Translations under genes and position numbers: made by a program | Notes under the pieces: generated by a model | What the model was told of the DNA's origin: nothing | What the model saw: the letters and a program-made list of their open reading frames with translations, nothing else | Database searches by the model: none | From: Planctomycetota bacterium | GTDB taxonomy: Bacteria > Planctomycetota > Planctomycetia > Planctomycetales > Planctomycetaceae | Length of the DNA stretch: 64,000 bases | Assembly: GCA_030836185.1 (NCBI GenBank) | Contig: JAURQH010000051.1 | Span: 56,474 to 120,473 of the forward strand | Direction: 5' to 3' | Part shown: one piece after another, positions 36,037 through 45,951 of the stretch | Layout of the letters: every line of letters starts with the position of its first letter | How positions within the stretch are numbered: the stretch's first letter is position 1

Positions 36037-36465
36037 TTAGATCAACCACAATTGATTGATCGCGCAGCGGTCGATTGAGCAAAGCGGGGTTCGCGCCTCG
36101 GGACTGAGGCCTCCCCGTTGCGAAGCCATCGATTCGGAAATGCCTCTGCTTTCGGGAACCAGAAAAGGAAGCATCAGCAATTTAGCAGGACTGAAATCTT
36201 CAATTTCCACCGAAACCGTTTTAATACTGACGCAGTCTCCCGTACCACAATGTTCGTGATGATGACACGGTTCAGGCGATTCGGACGTGGATTCACGGTC
36301 AGAAGAATGTTTATGGTGTTCTTCGTGACACGAATGGTTGTGAGAACATTCGCTTAATGATGACGTTTTCGTCTCGCATTCCTGATGATCGTGGTGCCAG
36401 CAACATCCCCCGATGCTATGCCAAAGCATCGCCAGGCAAGTCATTGTTGAGAGAAGTTGTGACAT
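36037..36465 (-). CDS. Secreted His/Cys-rich small protein between the channel and adaptor genes of pump 3
   Basis: A 142-residue protein. Starting at ATG 36465 (MSQLLSTMTCLAML) it has a short hydrophobic export signal. A segment very rich in His and Cys follows: GGCCWHHDHQEC, CSHNHSCHEEHHKHSS and CHHHEHCGTGDC. The C-terminus is PLCSIDRCAINQLWLI, again a Cys plus hydrophobic tail. Metal buffering in the periplasm is the likely role by composition. The frame extends 27 codons upstream, but that part lacks a signal pattern. Cotranscription with channel 2 upstream and adaptor 3 downstream is likely. Confidence 0.65.
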   Translation of the reverse strand: MSQLLSTMTCLAMLWHSIGGCCWHHDHQECETKTSSLSECSHNHSCHEEHHKHSSDRESTSESPEPCHHHEHCGTGDCVSIKTVSVEIEDFSPAKLLMLPFLVPESRGISESMASQRGGLSPEARTPLCSIDRCAINQLWLI

Positions 36466-36575
36466 TGTACTAATCCAAAAAGTCGATCTTCGAAAATGAG
36501 ACGCTAATCGTATATCAGGAAAGAATGTAAATTCAGTCAAGATCAATTACAAAAAAATTGGATATTGACACACCC

Positions 36576-38177
36576 CTACTGTCCACTTAACGCTTGTCCC
36601 CGAAGCGAGTCGTCGCGTCCGTATTCGACCGGTGCAGTCAAACCACCAGAGAGAAGTAATCCTTCAATTCGGGCATTGGCAATCGCCAAATCAGCTCTCG
36701 CTTGTACATAGGAGAGATTGGTCTCAAAATAGGTACGACGAGCGACCAATACCCGCAGAAAATCGAATTCACCAGCGATGTAAGCCTGTTCCGAGAGGTT
36801 CATGCTCTCTTGAGATTTCGGCAGAATCGTACTGGCATACTGATTCACGGAAACAAGAGATTGATGATATGTTCGCAGGGCGTTCACCAGTCGAGAGCGA
36901 ATTGCTAGCTTTAAGCGAGCAACATCTTGGGAGGCTCGGCAGTAGTCGGCGTACGCCGCTTGAATGTTGCCCTGGTTTCGATTGTGAATCGGCAGCGGAA
37001 GACTCAACTGCACGTTGGCAAAGTTCTCACCGATTCCATTATCCCGTCCGACTCCTAACTGACCCGTGATATTAGGAATGGCCTGAATGTCCTGACGTTT
37101 CATCTGTGCTCGGGCAGTATTGAGTCGAGCGTAAGCGGTCTGCAGTTCCGGGCTCGTGTTCAGCAACTCCTGATACAATGTCTCAAAGTCTTTCTCGTCC
37201 AACTGTTCGGGAAGTTGCCCTCGCAAACGTCGAGGCGTCATTTCGGTCAGGCCGACGACAGCCACAAGAGCATTCCAGGCGGCTTGGTATTCCACTGCCG
37301 CTCTCTGCCGAATGATCTCAATTTCGCTCAATTGGATTTCTGATTGCAGGACATCCGGTCGGGCTCCTTCCTGAACGTCAAATCGTTCCTGGGCAAGATC
37401 CCGGCCCTTCGTTGCCACTGCGAGAAAGTTCTTTGCGAGTTCCAGGCGACGTTGTGCTGCGAGGGCTTCGTAGAAACGTATACGCACATCAGTTCGAACT
37501 CGATATCGCTGCGTCTCCACTTCCCAGAGGATGGATTGATAATCCTGATCCAGAACACGGCGATTGGCCTCCAGTTTCCCGCCCGTGATAAACGTCTGAC
37601 TGACAAAAGCACCTTGCAGACCGGCGCTGCTGTCACTACCCATTTCCTCCCCGAAGTACCCGATCAGTGGGTTCGGCTTCAAACCAACTTGTGTTCTCAA
37701 TCCGGATGCTTTGTGTGCTGTCGCGCTGGCTTGCTGGATCGACGGATTGTGCTTGAGAGCCAGTTCCACGAGTTCTGGTAATCCGACACTTTGTGATTCA
37801 CCATGTTCGGTACTCTCCTCCGGTTCTGGCAGCGGAAGACCTTCCGGCTCCCGGAGATATGAAGCCTCGTATGTCGAACTCGATGACGATTCGAAATCGA
37901 CGGGCAGAATCTCAGCCGCGAGTTTTATGGGCGTGTCCGAATTCTCGATGAAAGTCTTCTGCACGTCGAGTGGAATGTCGTTCGCCCGAACATCCCCGAG
38001 AGAATTCTTTGTATCGGCAATGGAGGTCGACTCCTTGACATCGACAAGTTCCCGAGAAGTCTGCGGAGGGTTGGGTAGTTCCGTCTTGGCATAGTAAGTT
38101 CCCAACGTTCCACAACCGATGACGAATGTGGGGACGACAACGAGACTGGACTGAATGAAATAGTGACGAAACTTCAT
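36576..38177 (-). CDS. TolC/CzcC-like outer-membrane efflux lipoprotein (channel 2)
   Basis: A 533-residue outer-membrane factor with a lipoprotein signal (PTFVIGC). It carries an unusually long acidic N-terminal region (about residues 25-125) before the two OEP repeats. These start at about 128 (GLPELVELALKHNPSIQQAS) and 335 (DFETLYQELLNTSPELQTAY). Conserved patches include GLKPNPLIGYFGEEMG, FITGGKLEANR and LPLPIHNRNQGNIQAA. It should be the exit duct of pump 3, whose adaptor and pump genes lie downstream on the same strand. The long N-terminal extension is atypical for CzcC. Confidence 0.87.
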   Translation of the reverse strand: MKFRHYFIQSSLVVVPTFVIGCGTLGTYYAKTELPNPPQTSRELVDVKESTSIADTKNSLGDVRANDIPLDVQKTFIENSDTPIKLAAEILPVDFESSSSSTYEASYLREPEGLPLPEPEESTEHGESQSVGLPELVELALKHNPSIQQASATAHKASGLRTQVGLKPNPLIGYFGEEMGSDSSAGLQGAFVSQTFITGGKLEANRRVLDQDYQSILWEVETQRYRVRTDVRIRFYEALAAQRRLELAKNFLAVATKGRDLAQERFDVQEGARPDVLQSEIQLSEIEIIRQRAAVEYQAAWNALVAVVGLTEMTPRRLRGQLPEQLDEKDFETLYQELLNTSPELQTAYARLNTARAQMKRQDIQAIPNITGQLGVGRDNGIGENFANVQLSLPLPIHNRNQGNIQAAYADYCRASQDVARLKLAIRSRLVNALRTYHQSLVSVNQYASTILPKSQESMNLSEQAYIAGEFDFLRVLVARRTYFETNLSYVQARADLAIANARIEGLLLSGGLTAPVEYGRDDSLRGQALSGQ

Positions 38178-38239
38178 GGCGACTCTCCGGCAAAATGAGA
38201 TTGAACGATTGAATTAGACAGTTCATTGTGACGGATGAT

Positions 38240-38653
38240 TTAGAGCAGCAGGCGCATGGCACGAACGTGCGGGAGGAGCTTCCATTCGCGATCAGCTAAC
38301 CCGTCGACCGTTTCTTCGGAGAGTGGGCTCGAACAAAGTCGTTCGGTCTGAAGGCATTGTAACTGTAACCGGGAGGATTCCTGCTCCCATGAAAACGATG
38401 TGTCGTTGTGGCTGTAGAAATCTTTGGGAGCCTCGCAGAGAGGGCAATGCGAGGGTTTGGGCGGAGAATCTGTTTCCCCTGGCTCAGGCTTTCCCGCAAG
38501 TGGACAGTAGCAACAGCTCTTTGCCGTCTGTGAATTATCTTCATTGTTAACGGAAGATTGCTCGCATTGGCCCGACAAGACGCAACAAGGGACGCAAACC
38601 TGAAGCAGGAATGTGCACATCAAGATTGCGTTGAGTGAAAGCCGAAACAACAT
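38240..38653 (-). CDS. Secreted Cys-rich small protein heading the pump-3 operon
   Basis: A 137-residue protein from ATG 38653 with a signal peptide (MLFRLSLNAILMCTFLLQVC) and a run of Cys: VPCCVLSGQCEQ, SCCYCPLAG, HCPLCEAPKD. The C-terminus is hydrophobic and basic (LLPHVRAMRLLL). A longer frame extends upstream for 71 codons but has no signal or ribosome site. The layout matches the proteins at 19.4 and 39.1 kb. It is first in the operon and divergent from the 39.1-kb gene. Confidence 0.62.
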   Translation of the reverse strand: MLFRLSLNAILMCTFLLQVCVPCCVLSGQCEQSSVNNEDNSQTAKSCCYCPLAGKPEPGETDSPPKPSHCPLCEAPKDFYSHNDTSFSWEQESSRLQLQCLQTERLCSSPLSEETVDGLADREWKLLPHVRAMRLLL

Positions 38654-39096
38654 GGAACTGTTTCCAGTGATTAAATCCAATCCTCGAAAAGTGGCTTTTG
38701 CCACTTCAAGATGGAATCGGATATAACGATGGTAAAGATTGATATCTGTTCCCGGATCAGACGGGTGAGGGGAGAAATGCCGATCAGCCAGCCTCACAAT
38801 CCTTGTAATCCGCACGCATTCTCGATTCGGGACGGGAGCTGATCCGACTGCCCTTAACGAAATCATATCGATACGTCGAAGTTTCCTATCATCAAGAGAT
38901 GTCGAGACTTACATCAAGAGATGTCGAGACTTAAACAGTTGCCGACAGGGGCGAGCGAAATTGCGTTCAAGATTTCTATGACTCATTTCGATGTGTTACA
39001 GTAAGGGGATGCCGATTCCAAACGTATTGCACCCCTGTTGCATTACATCTCGTAAACTCCGCTTGCAATAATCCCGCTGAAAGCTATCGTTATAGT
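38654..39096. promoter_or_regulatory. Divergent intergenic region between two metal-resistance operons
   Basis: A 443-bp gene-free interval separates the pump-3 operon (minus) from the ABC-exporter operon (plus), so it must contain the promoters of both. It holds the 22-bp tandem duplication at 38890-38933. I could not assign -35/-10 boxes with confidence. Confidence 0.55.
38890..38933. repeat. Perfect tandem duplication of a 22-bp unit
   Basis: The unit CATCAAGAGATGTCGAGACT plus TA occurs twice back to back with no mismatch. It is in the middle of the divergent promoter region, which makes a duplicated protein-binding site possible, though a simple replication slip would look the same. Confidence 0.8.
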
Positions 39097-39504
39097 ATGA
39101 CCGTCCTGTTAAGAACAATTTTGACACTGGCGATGCTCGCCTGCCCATTCAACTGCATGGTTGGTGGACAGCTTGTCGATCAAGCGTCGAAAGTCGCTTC
39201 CGCAGAAGTCAGTCATTGTTCCTGTTGTCACTCAGGATTAGACAATCAGGATGAGTCGAGTCCGATTTCTTCCGGCGATGAATGCCAATGCTCCAATTGT
39301 CTCTGCGAAGGAGCTCTCGTCCAGATCGAACAGATCGACCTCGACCAAATGGCCGACTTTGCCAACGGTTTACCCGCTGAACATCTTTCAGTAGCACTCG
39401 TTGCCAAATTCAACGATCCGGAAATTGCACACTGGTTGCATGAGTCGATGCGTCGAGACTCGGCGCCACCGATCTGCATTCTAGTCCAGTCGTTTTTGCT
39501 CTAA
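39097..39504 (+). CDS. Secreted Cys-rich small protein heading the ABC-exporter operon
   Basis: A 135-residue protein with a signal peptide (LRTILTLAMLACPFNCMVGG) and a Cys cluster: SHCSCCHSGLDN followed by DECQCSNCLCEGALV. The C-terminal third is helical and ends APPICILVQSFLL. Organisation (CxCC, spacer, CxCxxCxC, hydrophobic tail) is like the proteins at 19.4 and 38.2 kb. It may bind soft metals in the periplasm. It opens the plus-strand operon that runs to 45.9 kb and is divergent from its paralogue. Confidence 0.62.
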   Translation: MTVLLRTILTLAMLACPFNCMVGGQLVDQASKVASAEVSHCSCCHSGLDNQDESSPISSGDECQCSNCLCEGALVQIEQIDLDQMADFANGLPAEHLSVALVAKFNDPEIAHWLHESMRRDSAPPICILVQSFLL

Positions 39505-39687
39505 CGCTCTCTTCTTCGTTCGCGAATTGTGCCTCCCAGGTCTTGGAGCTTGCGCTCCGGGATTTCTCGGCTGAAGCTTCTCATTCGCGATCTCTCAACC
39601 TGATGAACTCATTCATCAGAAGGCGCAAATCTCGCGTTTGTTGCCCTCTATGACTCCCATGGAATGAAAAATGGAGGTGAATAACCC

Positions 39688-39963
39688 ATGTACCCCTCTT
39701 CAAATACTGACAATTACAGGAGTCCGGAACTTACAGGATTGATCGAGCCGCTGGCCGCCATGATTGCATCAGCGGATGACCCCGTTTCCATGCGGGCAAC
39801 ATTGATCAACGAGATCCAAGCAGAAGTCACGGAGATTGATCGACACGCCAGTTGCTTCATTCAGAAGAAAATGGCTGAGGATAGCCGATTGCCGTGCTCC
39901 CCACCTCTGTGCGAGGAGTTCCCGCCAGTCGATGTCCCTGGAAACTCGTCAACGCCTTGTTAA
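39688..39963 (+). CDS. Small hypothetical protein
   Basis: A 91-residue protein without signal or membrane segment, preceded by TGGAGGTGAATAACCC (good ribosome site). The middle is helical (LIEPLAAMIASADDPVSMRA, EIQAEVTEIDRHAS) and the end is Pro/Cys-rich (LPCSPPLCEEFPP). Function not recognised. It lies between the Cys-rich protein and the HMA-domain protein in the same direction. Confidence 0.55.
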   Translation: MYPSSNTDNYRSPELTGLIEPLAAMIASADDPVSMRATLINEIQAEVTEIDRHASCFIQKKMAEDSRLPCSPPLCEEFPPVDVPGNSSTPC

Positions 39964-40048
39964 TTCACTCTATTTTTCGAGAAAATAATTCAGTTTGTAG
40001 ACGCCGCCAAAGGCGTTTTCCCTATCTAAGTTTAAGAAAGGAATCGAA

Positions 40049-40393
40049 ATGATGTTACCTGCAACCAAACTCCGGGCCGTGCCCCTGGCGCTGGCGGTCC
40101 TGCTCTGTTCAGCAACCGTTGAACTTGAGGCCGCGGATAACCCCGTTGCGACCGTCATGACTGTGAAAGAAATGTGCGGCGGATGCGTGAAGAAAATCAC
40201 CAAGCATCTGCAGCCGATGAAAGGCATCGCCAGCATTCAGTGCGATATCAAATCTAAGACCGTCAAAGTCATTCCCAAGTCGGGACACACTCTGAGTCCG
40301 AAAGTGTTGTGGACCGAAATGGACGACATCGGGAAAACACCGACGAAACTGGTCGGCCCCAGTGGAACCTTTACGTCAAAACCCGAGAACTAG
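40049..40393 (+). CDS. Periplasmic heavy-metal-associated (HMA) domain protein
   Basis: A 114-residue protein with a signal peptide (VPLALAVLLCSATVELEA). It consists mainly of one HMA fold whose metal loop reads VKEMCGGCVKKITKHLQ, i.e. M-C-x-x-C. Strands follow, including IASIQCDIKSKTVKVIP. Such domains bind Cu(I), Zn or Hg through the two Cys. Unlike cytoplasmic CopZ it is exported, as MerP is. AAAGGAAT precedes the ATG pair. Its place directly before the ABC permease suggests that it hands metal to the exporter or buffers it. Confidence 0.8.
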   Translation: MMLPATKLRAVPLALAVLLCSATVELEAADNPVATVMTVKEMCGGCVKKITKHLQPMKGIASIQCDIKSKTVKVIPKSGHTLSPKVLWTEMDDIGKTPTKLVGPSGTFTSKPEN

Positions 40394-40473
40394 GCTCCTG
40401 GTTAAGAGGGGCAGCGGGCTGGGTTCGCGATGCTCGCTGTCTCTCTCCACTCCTGGAGTAATGCTCTCACATA

Positions 40474-41697
40474 ATGCGAGCTAATCACGTTCGATCACCC
40501 GTTTGTTCAAGTACTGTGACTCAAACCATGTTTTTTCGAAAACTACTACCTTGGGAATACGGTGTCAGGAATCTGGTCCGTCGACCGACGCGCAGTCTGC
40601 TGACACTTCTGGCTCTTTCCACGGTCATACTTTTGATTTTCGTAGTGGTCGGTTTCATTCGCGGGCTGGAAAAGTCATTGGCCGTCAGTGGTGACCCGTC
40701 GGTCGTGCTGGTCTACTCGGTCAGTGCCGATCAGAACATCGAGAATTCGGCCATTCCGGCAAGAACTCCGGCTTTGCTCACAGCCAGCGTGGAAGGTATT
40801 CAACAACGCTACGGTGTGACGCACGTTTCGCCGGAGTTGTATCTGGGGACCCGCGTCAAGGTTGGGGATGACGGTTCATCGGGGTTGGGGCTCGTCCGTG
40901 GTGTGACCACCACCGCACCTTTGGTGCGTCGTGGCGTCAGGTTAACGGAAGGTGCCTGGCCTCAGGCCGGAGAAATTATTGTTGGTAAACTCGTGGCGAC
41001 CAAACTGGATTGTGATCCGGGGCAGCTTGCTGTGGGTCAGGAAATCGAATTTGAAAAAAAACAATGGAAAATCAGCGGCCGTTTTTCTGCAGGTGGAGCG
41101 GCGTACGAATCGGAAATCTGGTGCCGACTGCCGGATTTTCAACACCAACTGAAGCGGCAAGATATCAGCGTCGTTGCGCTGATGCTCGATCAGAGCGGAA
41201 GTTCGGCCGAAGTGGAACTGTTCTGCAAGGAACGGACCGACCTCGAACTGCAAGCCATCAAAGAAACCGATTACTACCAGTCGCTTCAAAAACATTACAA
41301 GCCGATGCGAATCATGGCATGGTTCGTTGTGTTTTTAGTGTCCGGAGCCGGTGTGTTTGCCGGATTAAACATGATGTACGGCGCAGTTGCCGGTCGTGTG
41401 CGAGAGATTGCCACACTGCAGGCGGTCGGCTATCGTCGCCACGCGATCCTGATCAGCATCGTTCAGGAGGGAACGCTATTAGCGGCGGCAGGTTCGTTAC
41501 TTGCCGGTGCGATCGCTTCGCTTCTGCTCAACGGAGTCGCTGTCCGTTTCACGATGGGAGCGTTTGCTCTACAGGTGGACGGCATGGCGTTGCTGATTGG
41601 ATGCAGTGTGGGGTTATTGCTGGGAATTGTCGGGGCGTTACCTCCGGCGATCAAAGCCCTACGTCTCTCGGTAGCGGAGAGTTTGAAAGCTCTCTAA
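40474..41697 (+). CDS. FtsX/MacB-type ABC transporter permease 1
   Basis: A 407-residue permease with one N-terminal membrane helix ([20 protein letters not shown]), a large periplasmic MacB_PCD-like domain (about residues 65-280) and three C-terminal helices in the FtsX domain. The FtsX signature is [20 protein letters not shown] followed by [18 protein letters not shown]. It would pair with the second permease and the ATPase encoded downstream. Start uncertain: the frame starts at 40474, but Met 40528 ([16 protein letters not shown]) is the more typical beginning; no good ribosome site favours either. Confidence 0.82.
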   Translation: MRANHVRSPVCSSTVTQTMFFRKLLPWEYGVRNLVRRPTRSLLTLLALSTVILLIFVVVGFIRGLEKSLAVSGDPSVVLVYSVSADQNIENSAIPARTPALLTASVEGIQQRYGVTHVSPELYLGTRVKVGDDGSSGLGLVRGVTTTAPLVRRGVRLTEGAWPQAGEIIVGKLVATKLDCDPGQLAVGQEIEFEKKQWKISGRFSAGGAAYESEIWCRLPDFQHQLKRQDISVVALMLDQSGSSAEVELFCKERTDLELQAIKETDYYQSLQKHYKPMRIMAWFVVFLVSGAGVFAGLNMMYGAVAGRVREIATLQAVGYRRHAILISIVQEGTLLAAAGSLLAGAIASLLLNGVAVRFTMGAFALQVDGMALLIGCSVGLLLGIVGALPPAIKALRLSVAESLKAL

Positions 41698-41744
41698 ACC
41701 AATTTCAGGGATTTTACTCAAATCTTTTCAGAAAGGAACTTCAG

Positions 41745-42278
41745 ATGTTCAAACAAATTTCAGGAGCCATTGGGGCGATCGCAATCTCCTTAAGCTTAAT
41801 CGGTTGCGGTCAAAGCGACACGGCGAGCAATGTGGAGACAGCAGACGGCTCGACGCCTTCCGCTGCGGATGCGTTGTATGTTGTGTCCGAAGAACCAGAG
41901 GGAGCGCTCCCGGTTGGTGATGCCCGTAAGTCCATCAAAGACAAAGAAGAAATTGTCCTCGAGGGACGAATCGGGGGCTCGACGAAACCGTTTGTCGATG
42001 GAATTGCCGCTTTTACGATTGTCGATACGAAAGTGCCTTACTGCAGCGAGGACGAGGGTTGTCCAACGCCGTGGGACTACTGCTGTGAACAGAACGCTGT
42101 AAAGGACAATATCGCCACTGTGAAATTGGTCGACGCCGATGGCAAGCCCGTGATGAAAGACGCTCGCCAGCTGCTCGGAATCAAGGAGCTCAATACGGTC
42201 ATCGTCAAGGGAATAGCCACCCGCGACGATGAAGGAAATCTTTCGGTTCAAGCTGACGAGGTGTTTGTCAAAGAATGA
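41745..42278 (+). CDS. Periplasmic lipoprotein of the ABC-exporter operon
   Basis: A 177-residue protein from ATG 41745 with GAAAGGAAC upstream. The lipoprotein signal ends LSLIGC. The mature domain appears as an OB-like beta fold (EEIVLEGRIGGSTKPFVDGI, TVIVKGIATRDDEGNL) with a Cys-rich insert CSEDEGCPTPWDYCC that may bind metal. I know it only as a conserved planctomycete lipoprotein found beside ABC exporter genes. It lies 47 nt after permease 1 and about 100 nt before the adaptor. Confidence 0.68.
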   Translation: MFKQISGAIGAIAISLSLIGCGQSDTASNVETADGSTPSAADALYVVSEEPEGALPVGDARKSIKDKEEIVLEGRIGGSTKPFVDGIAAFTIVDTKVPYCSEDEGCPTPWDYCCEQNAVKDNIATVKLVDADGKPVMKDARQLLGIKELNTVIVKGIATRDDEGNLSVQADEVFVKE

Positions 42279-42380
42279 TGGCGTGAACAATAGCACTCGA
42301 CTCGACAGACCCGGTCGGCTTTCGAAGTCGCCGGGGGTGTCGGGCAGAGTCTGAGTTATCGAACCGTAGAGAGATAAATC

Positions 42381-43949
42381 ATGACCGAACAGACACTCGA
42401 TATTCAGGGATTGGCCCTCGAACGCACACCGTCGCAAAAGCCGACGAAGAAGCGACATCGTTCTTGGGGAACGCGATATCTTGTCCCCGGCGGCATCATC
42501 ATCGGTTTCCTCGCGTTAATGCTCGTCGCCGCGGGGGAAGAATATCTTCCCAAACCGAAAGTCACAGTCGTTCCTGTTGTGGTGACCAGGGCAGAAGTTC
42601 AGCAAGAAGGGACACCACTTTTTCAGGCGGCAGGATGGGTCGAGCCACGACCGACTCCCGTGAACGTAGCCGCCCTCACTGAGGGGGTCGTCGAAAAATT
42701 GCACGTTGTCGAAGGGCAGGAGGTCTCTCAAGGTGAAATGATCGCAAAACTGATCGATGTCGACCTCAAAATCGCATTGCGAGAAGCCGAGGCGACGTGT
42801 CAACTCCGACAAGCTGAATTGGAAAGCGCGCAAGCTGATCTCAAGGCGGCTAAGTCGCGCGTTGAAAATCCGGTGCACTTGGAAGCCGCATTGGCGGAAG
42901 CGGAATCCTTATTGGCCAAGTCAGAAACCTCGCTTTCTCAACTTCCGTTTTTTATCAAATCCCAAAAAGCTCAAGTCAAGTACGACCAGCAGAACCTCGA
43001 TGGAAAATTGGCCGCAAAAGACGCCATTGCCGGTCGGCTGATCCAGGAAGCAGGAAGCATACTTTCCCGATCGAAAGCAACTCTCGAAGAATTGCAGCAA
43101 CGATTGCCTCGCCTTGCGCAGGAAGTGGAAGCGAATCAGAACAAGGTCAAAGCGTTAACCACGCAACTGAAATTACTGATCGAAGAATCTCGTCAACTCG
43201 AAGATGCCCAAGCCCGGTTGAATGCCGCCAGAGCCAAACTCCAACAGGCTGAGTTGGTTGTGGAAAAGGTCGAACTTGCTCTGGGGAGAACGGTGGTGCG
43301 GTCTCCCATAGAAGGTCGTGTGATGAAATTGATCGCTCATCCCGGAGCCCGCGTGATGGGATTAGATTCTACCGCTGGCCAGAGTTCCAGCACGGTTGTA
43401 TCGCTCTACAATCCGAAAATGTTGCAAGTTCGGGCAGACGTGAGACTGGAAGATGTCCCTCAGGTTCAGCCGGGGCAACCTGTCGAAATTGAAACCGCCT
43501 CATCGAAAGATCCGATTCTCGGCACAGTTCTGATTTCCACATCGTCTGCCAACATTCAAAAGAACACTCTGGAAGTGAAAGTTGCGTTGCTGAATCCTCC
43601 ACCGAACATTCGTCCCGAAATGCTGGTGACAGCAACTTTTTTGGCACCTCCACAGGAGAACTCTGAAACAGAAGCGTCGCAGGACTATGAGCGTCTGCTT
43701 GTCCCGGAAAGTCTGGTTCAGTCAGGTGATGCGGGAGCTTCTGTATGGATCGTCGATGCCGAAGGCCGGGCCAAACTGCAATCAGTCAAACTTGGAAAAG
43801 CCCGAAAAGGAGAGTTGATCGAAGTTGTGCAAGGCATTCAACCGACCGACAAGCTGATTTCCTCCGGTTTCGAAACACTAAAATCTGGCCAATCTGTCAC
43901 GATTTCCGGTGAGAACACGACTTTGGGAATGGAGACACAACGTTCCTGA
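42381..43949 (+). CDS. HlyD-type periplasmic adaptor of the ABC exporter
   Basis: A 522-residue membrane fusion protein. A single membrane helix ([20 protein letters not shown], about residues 36-55) precedes the first lipoyl half ([20 protein letters not shown]). A long Ala/Glu/Gln-rich coiled coil of about 190 residues follows (about 125-315). The second lipoyl half is [20 protein letters not shown] and the barrel domain includes [20 protein letters not shown]. This is the MacA/DevB-type partner that connects an ABC permease to the outer membrane or to substrate. The coiled coil is long enough to reach far into the periplasm. Confidence 0.87.
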   Translation: MTEQTLDIQGLALERTPSQKPTKKRHRSWGTRYLVPGGIIIGFLALMLVAAGEEYLPKPKVTVVPVVVTRAEVQQEGTPLFQAAGWVEPRPTPVNVAALTEGVVEKLHVVEGQEVSQGEMIAKLIDVDLKIALREAEATCQLRQAELESAQADLKAAKSRVENPVHLEAALAEAESLLAKSETSLSQLPFFIKSQKAQVKYDQQNLDGKLAAKDAIAGRLIQEAGSILSRSKATLEELQQRLPRLAQEVEANQNKVKALTTQLKLLIEESRQLEDAQARLNAARAKLQQAELVVEKVELALGRTVVRSPIEGRVMKLIAHPGARVMGLDSTAGQSSSTVVSLYNPKMLQVRADVRLEDVPQVQPGQPVEIETASSKDPILGTVLISTSSANIQKNTLEVKVALLNPPPNIRPEMLVTATFLAPPQENSETEASQDYERLLVPESLVQSGDAGASVWIVDAEGRAKLQSVKLGKARKGELIEVVQGIQPTDKLISSGFETLKSGQSVTISGENTTLGMETQRS

Positions 43950-44019
43950 ATTTTTATCCGTATTGAATCCAGACAAAGATCATTGAAACACCAAACACAG
44001 CAGACGACTGGAGAAACAC

Positions 44020-44733
44020 ATGGCACTCGTTGAAATACGCAACCTGTCGAAGCAATTCTCTAAAGGGGATGAGGTGATCAGACCGCTCAGGGAAGTCGAT
44101 CTCGACATTCACGAAGGGGACTTTGTCTCCCTGATGGGACCGAGTGGGACAGGGAAAAGTACGCTCCTGAACTTGATCAGCGGAATCGACAAGCCTGATC
44201 AAGGGACGGTTACTGTCGACGATGTTGAAGTCACAAGTCTCAGTCGTAGTCAATTGGCGGATTGGAGAGCTGCGAATCTCGGCTATATTTTTCAAACGCA
44301 CAATCTGATCCCCGTGCTCACGACCTACGAGAACGTGGAACTCCCCATCCTGTTATTACCGCTGGCGAAGCGAGAACGACAACAGCGAGTGGAATTGGCG
44401 CTCGAAGCGGTGGGGCTCAGCGACCGAGCCGATCATTATCCGCGTCAGCTATCAGGAGGGCAGGAACAACGAGTGGGAATCGCGCGTGCGATTGTGGCTC
44501 ATCCAAAGGTTGTCGTGGCCGATGAGCCGACCGGAAGTCTGGACAACAAGACCAGCGAGCAGGTGCAGGTTCTTTTGCAACGACTGAATCAAGAGTTGAA
44601 TATCACGATGATCATGGTGACTCACGACAGTGAAGCGGCTCAGATCGCGACTCGACAATTGCAGTTGGATGAAGGAAAAATCCGGGAGCTCTCCAGTGAT
44701 GAACGAGCCACCGCACAACAAGTCTCTACATGA
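44020..44733 (+). CDS. ABC transporter ATP-binding protein (LolD/MacB type)
   Basis: A 237-residue ATPase with complete motifs: Walker [11 protein letters not shown]-loop [11 protein letters not shown], signature [15 protein letters not shown], Walker [13 protein letters not shown] and the H-loop VTHDSEAA. The order and spacing match the LolD/MacB group, which powers mechanotransmission-type exporters working on periplasmic substrates. It lies 70 nt after the adaptor and 21 nt before permease 2. Confidence 0.92.
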   Translation: MALVEIRNLSKQFSKGDEVIRPLREVDLDIHEGDFVSLMGPSGTGKSTLLNLISGIDKPDQGTVTVDDVEVTSLSRSQLADWRAANLGYIFQTHNLIPVLTTYENVELPILLLPLAKRERQQRVELALEAVGLSDRADHYPRQLSGGQEQRVGIARAIVAHPKVVVADEPTGSLDNKTSEQVQVLLQRLNQELNITMIMVTHDSEAAQIATRQLQLDEGKIRELSSDERATAQQVST

Positions 44734-44754
44734 TGAAAAGAGGAGAATAATCAC

Positions 44755-45897
44755 ATGTTCCGATTCGCTCCCTATGTTTTCAAAGGACTCTGGCGACACC
44801 GTGCACGAACGATGCTGACGGTGAGTGGTGCAGCCGTAGCGATCTTCGTTTTCTGTTTTGTCGTCTCCATACAAGAAGGACTCGATCGTTTGACATCCAA
44901 TGAGGACGCTCAACGGACCTTGATCGTATTTCAGGAAAACCGATTTTGTCCGACTAGCAGCCGACTTCCGGAAGACTATGCACGACAAATCGAAGATATT
45001 CCGGGAGTCAAAGATGTCATGCCGGTCCAAGTCTGGACCAACAACTGCCGCGCGAGTCTCGACATTATTGTCTTTAATGGTTCACCTCCAGAAAAGTTAC
45101 GAAATGCCCGCGACTTGACGCTCGTTTCCGGAGATTGGGGAGAATTCGAGTCGCAACGAGATTCGGCCATTGTCGGTCGAAAAGTGGCCGCACGTCGAGG
45201 GATCTCGCAAGGAGAGTCTTTCTCCATCGGTGATATCACCGTACAAGTGGCGGGTGTCTTTTCGTCGCCGATACCGTCGGAAGAAAACCTGATTCACACC
45301 AATCTGGAATTTCTGCAATACCGTCGCGGTGCGGATGCCGCGGGTGTGGTCACTCAACACGAAGTCCATCTGACCGCGGATGCCGACCCCGATGTGGTCG
45401 CCACGGCCATTGATGAAAAACTGAAATCTGGTCCGGTTGCCACGACGACACGCCGCAAAGGAGCCTTTCAGGCCAGCACGCTTTCCGACTTGCTGGATCT
45501 GATCGAGTTCGCTCACTGGTTGGGCTACGCGTGTGTCGGATTAGTTCTCTCGTTGGTGGCGACCACAACATTGATGTCCGTGCAAGACAGGATCAAAGAA
45601 CACGCAGTTCTTCAGACACTGGGTGTGCGCCCAGCTCGAATCTTCCGATTAGTGATTGCCGAAAGCGGTCTGCTCTGCCTGTTTGGTGGATTGATGGGAA
45701 CCTCACTTGCTCTGGCAATTCTCGGCTGGGGAAGTCTGGCCGTGGGAGCGGAAGGAGTAACGATCGCTTTTCGCCCCTCATTACAATTAGCATTAATGGG
45801 CACGATTGTCTCGGCTTCTGTCGGTCTTCTCGCCGGATTGGTTCCCGCGACACAGGCAGCAAGAACACAAATCGTCAATGCCCTGAGCCAGCCGTGA
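44755..45897 (+). CDS. FtsX/MacB-type ABC transporter permease 2
   Basis: A 380-residue permease with the same plan as permease 1. It has an N-terminal helix ([20 protein letters not shown]), a periplasmic domain with two Cys (FCPTS, NNCRAS), and three FtsX helices with [20 protein letters not shown]. The C-terminus [19 protein letters not shown] fits the family. With permease 1 it would make an asymmetric pair as in LolCE. GAGGAGAATAATCAC precedes the ATG. It closes the operon. Confidence 0.85.
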   Translation: MFRFAPYVFKGLWRHRARTMLTVSGAAVAIFVFCFVVSIQEGLDRLTSNEDAQRTLIVFQENRFCPTSSRLPEDYARQIEDIPGVKDVMPVQVWTNNCRASLDIIVFNGSPPEKLRNARDLTLVSGDWGEFESQRDSAIVGRKVAARRGISQGESFSIGDITVQVAGVFSSPIPSEENLIHTNLEFLQYRRGADAAGVVTQHEVHLTADADPDVVATAIDEKLKSGPVATTTRRKGAFQASTLSDLLDLIEFAHWLGYACVGLVLSLVATTTLMSVQDRIKEHAVLQTLGVRPARIFRLVIAESGLLCLFGGLMGTSLALAILGWGSLAVGAEGVTIAFRPSLQLALMGTIVSASVGLLAGLVPATQAARTQIVNALSQP

Positions 45898-45951
45898 ATT
45901 CAATCAAAAGTTTCATCTGAAATCAGAAACATCATCTGCGAGGCATCAGCG

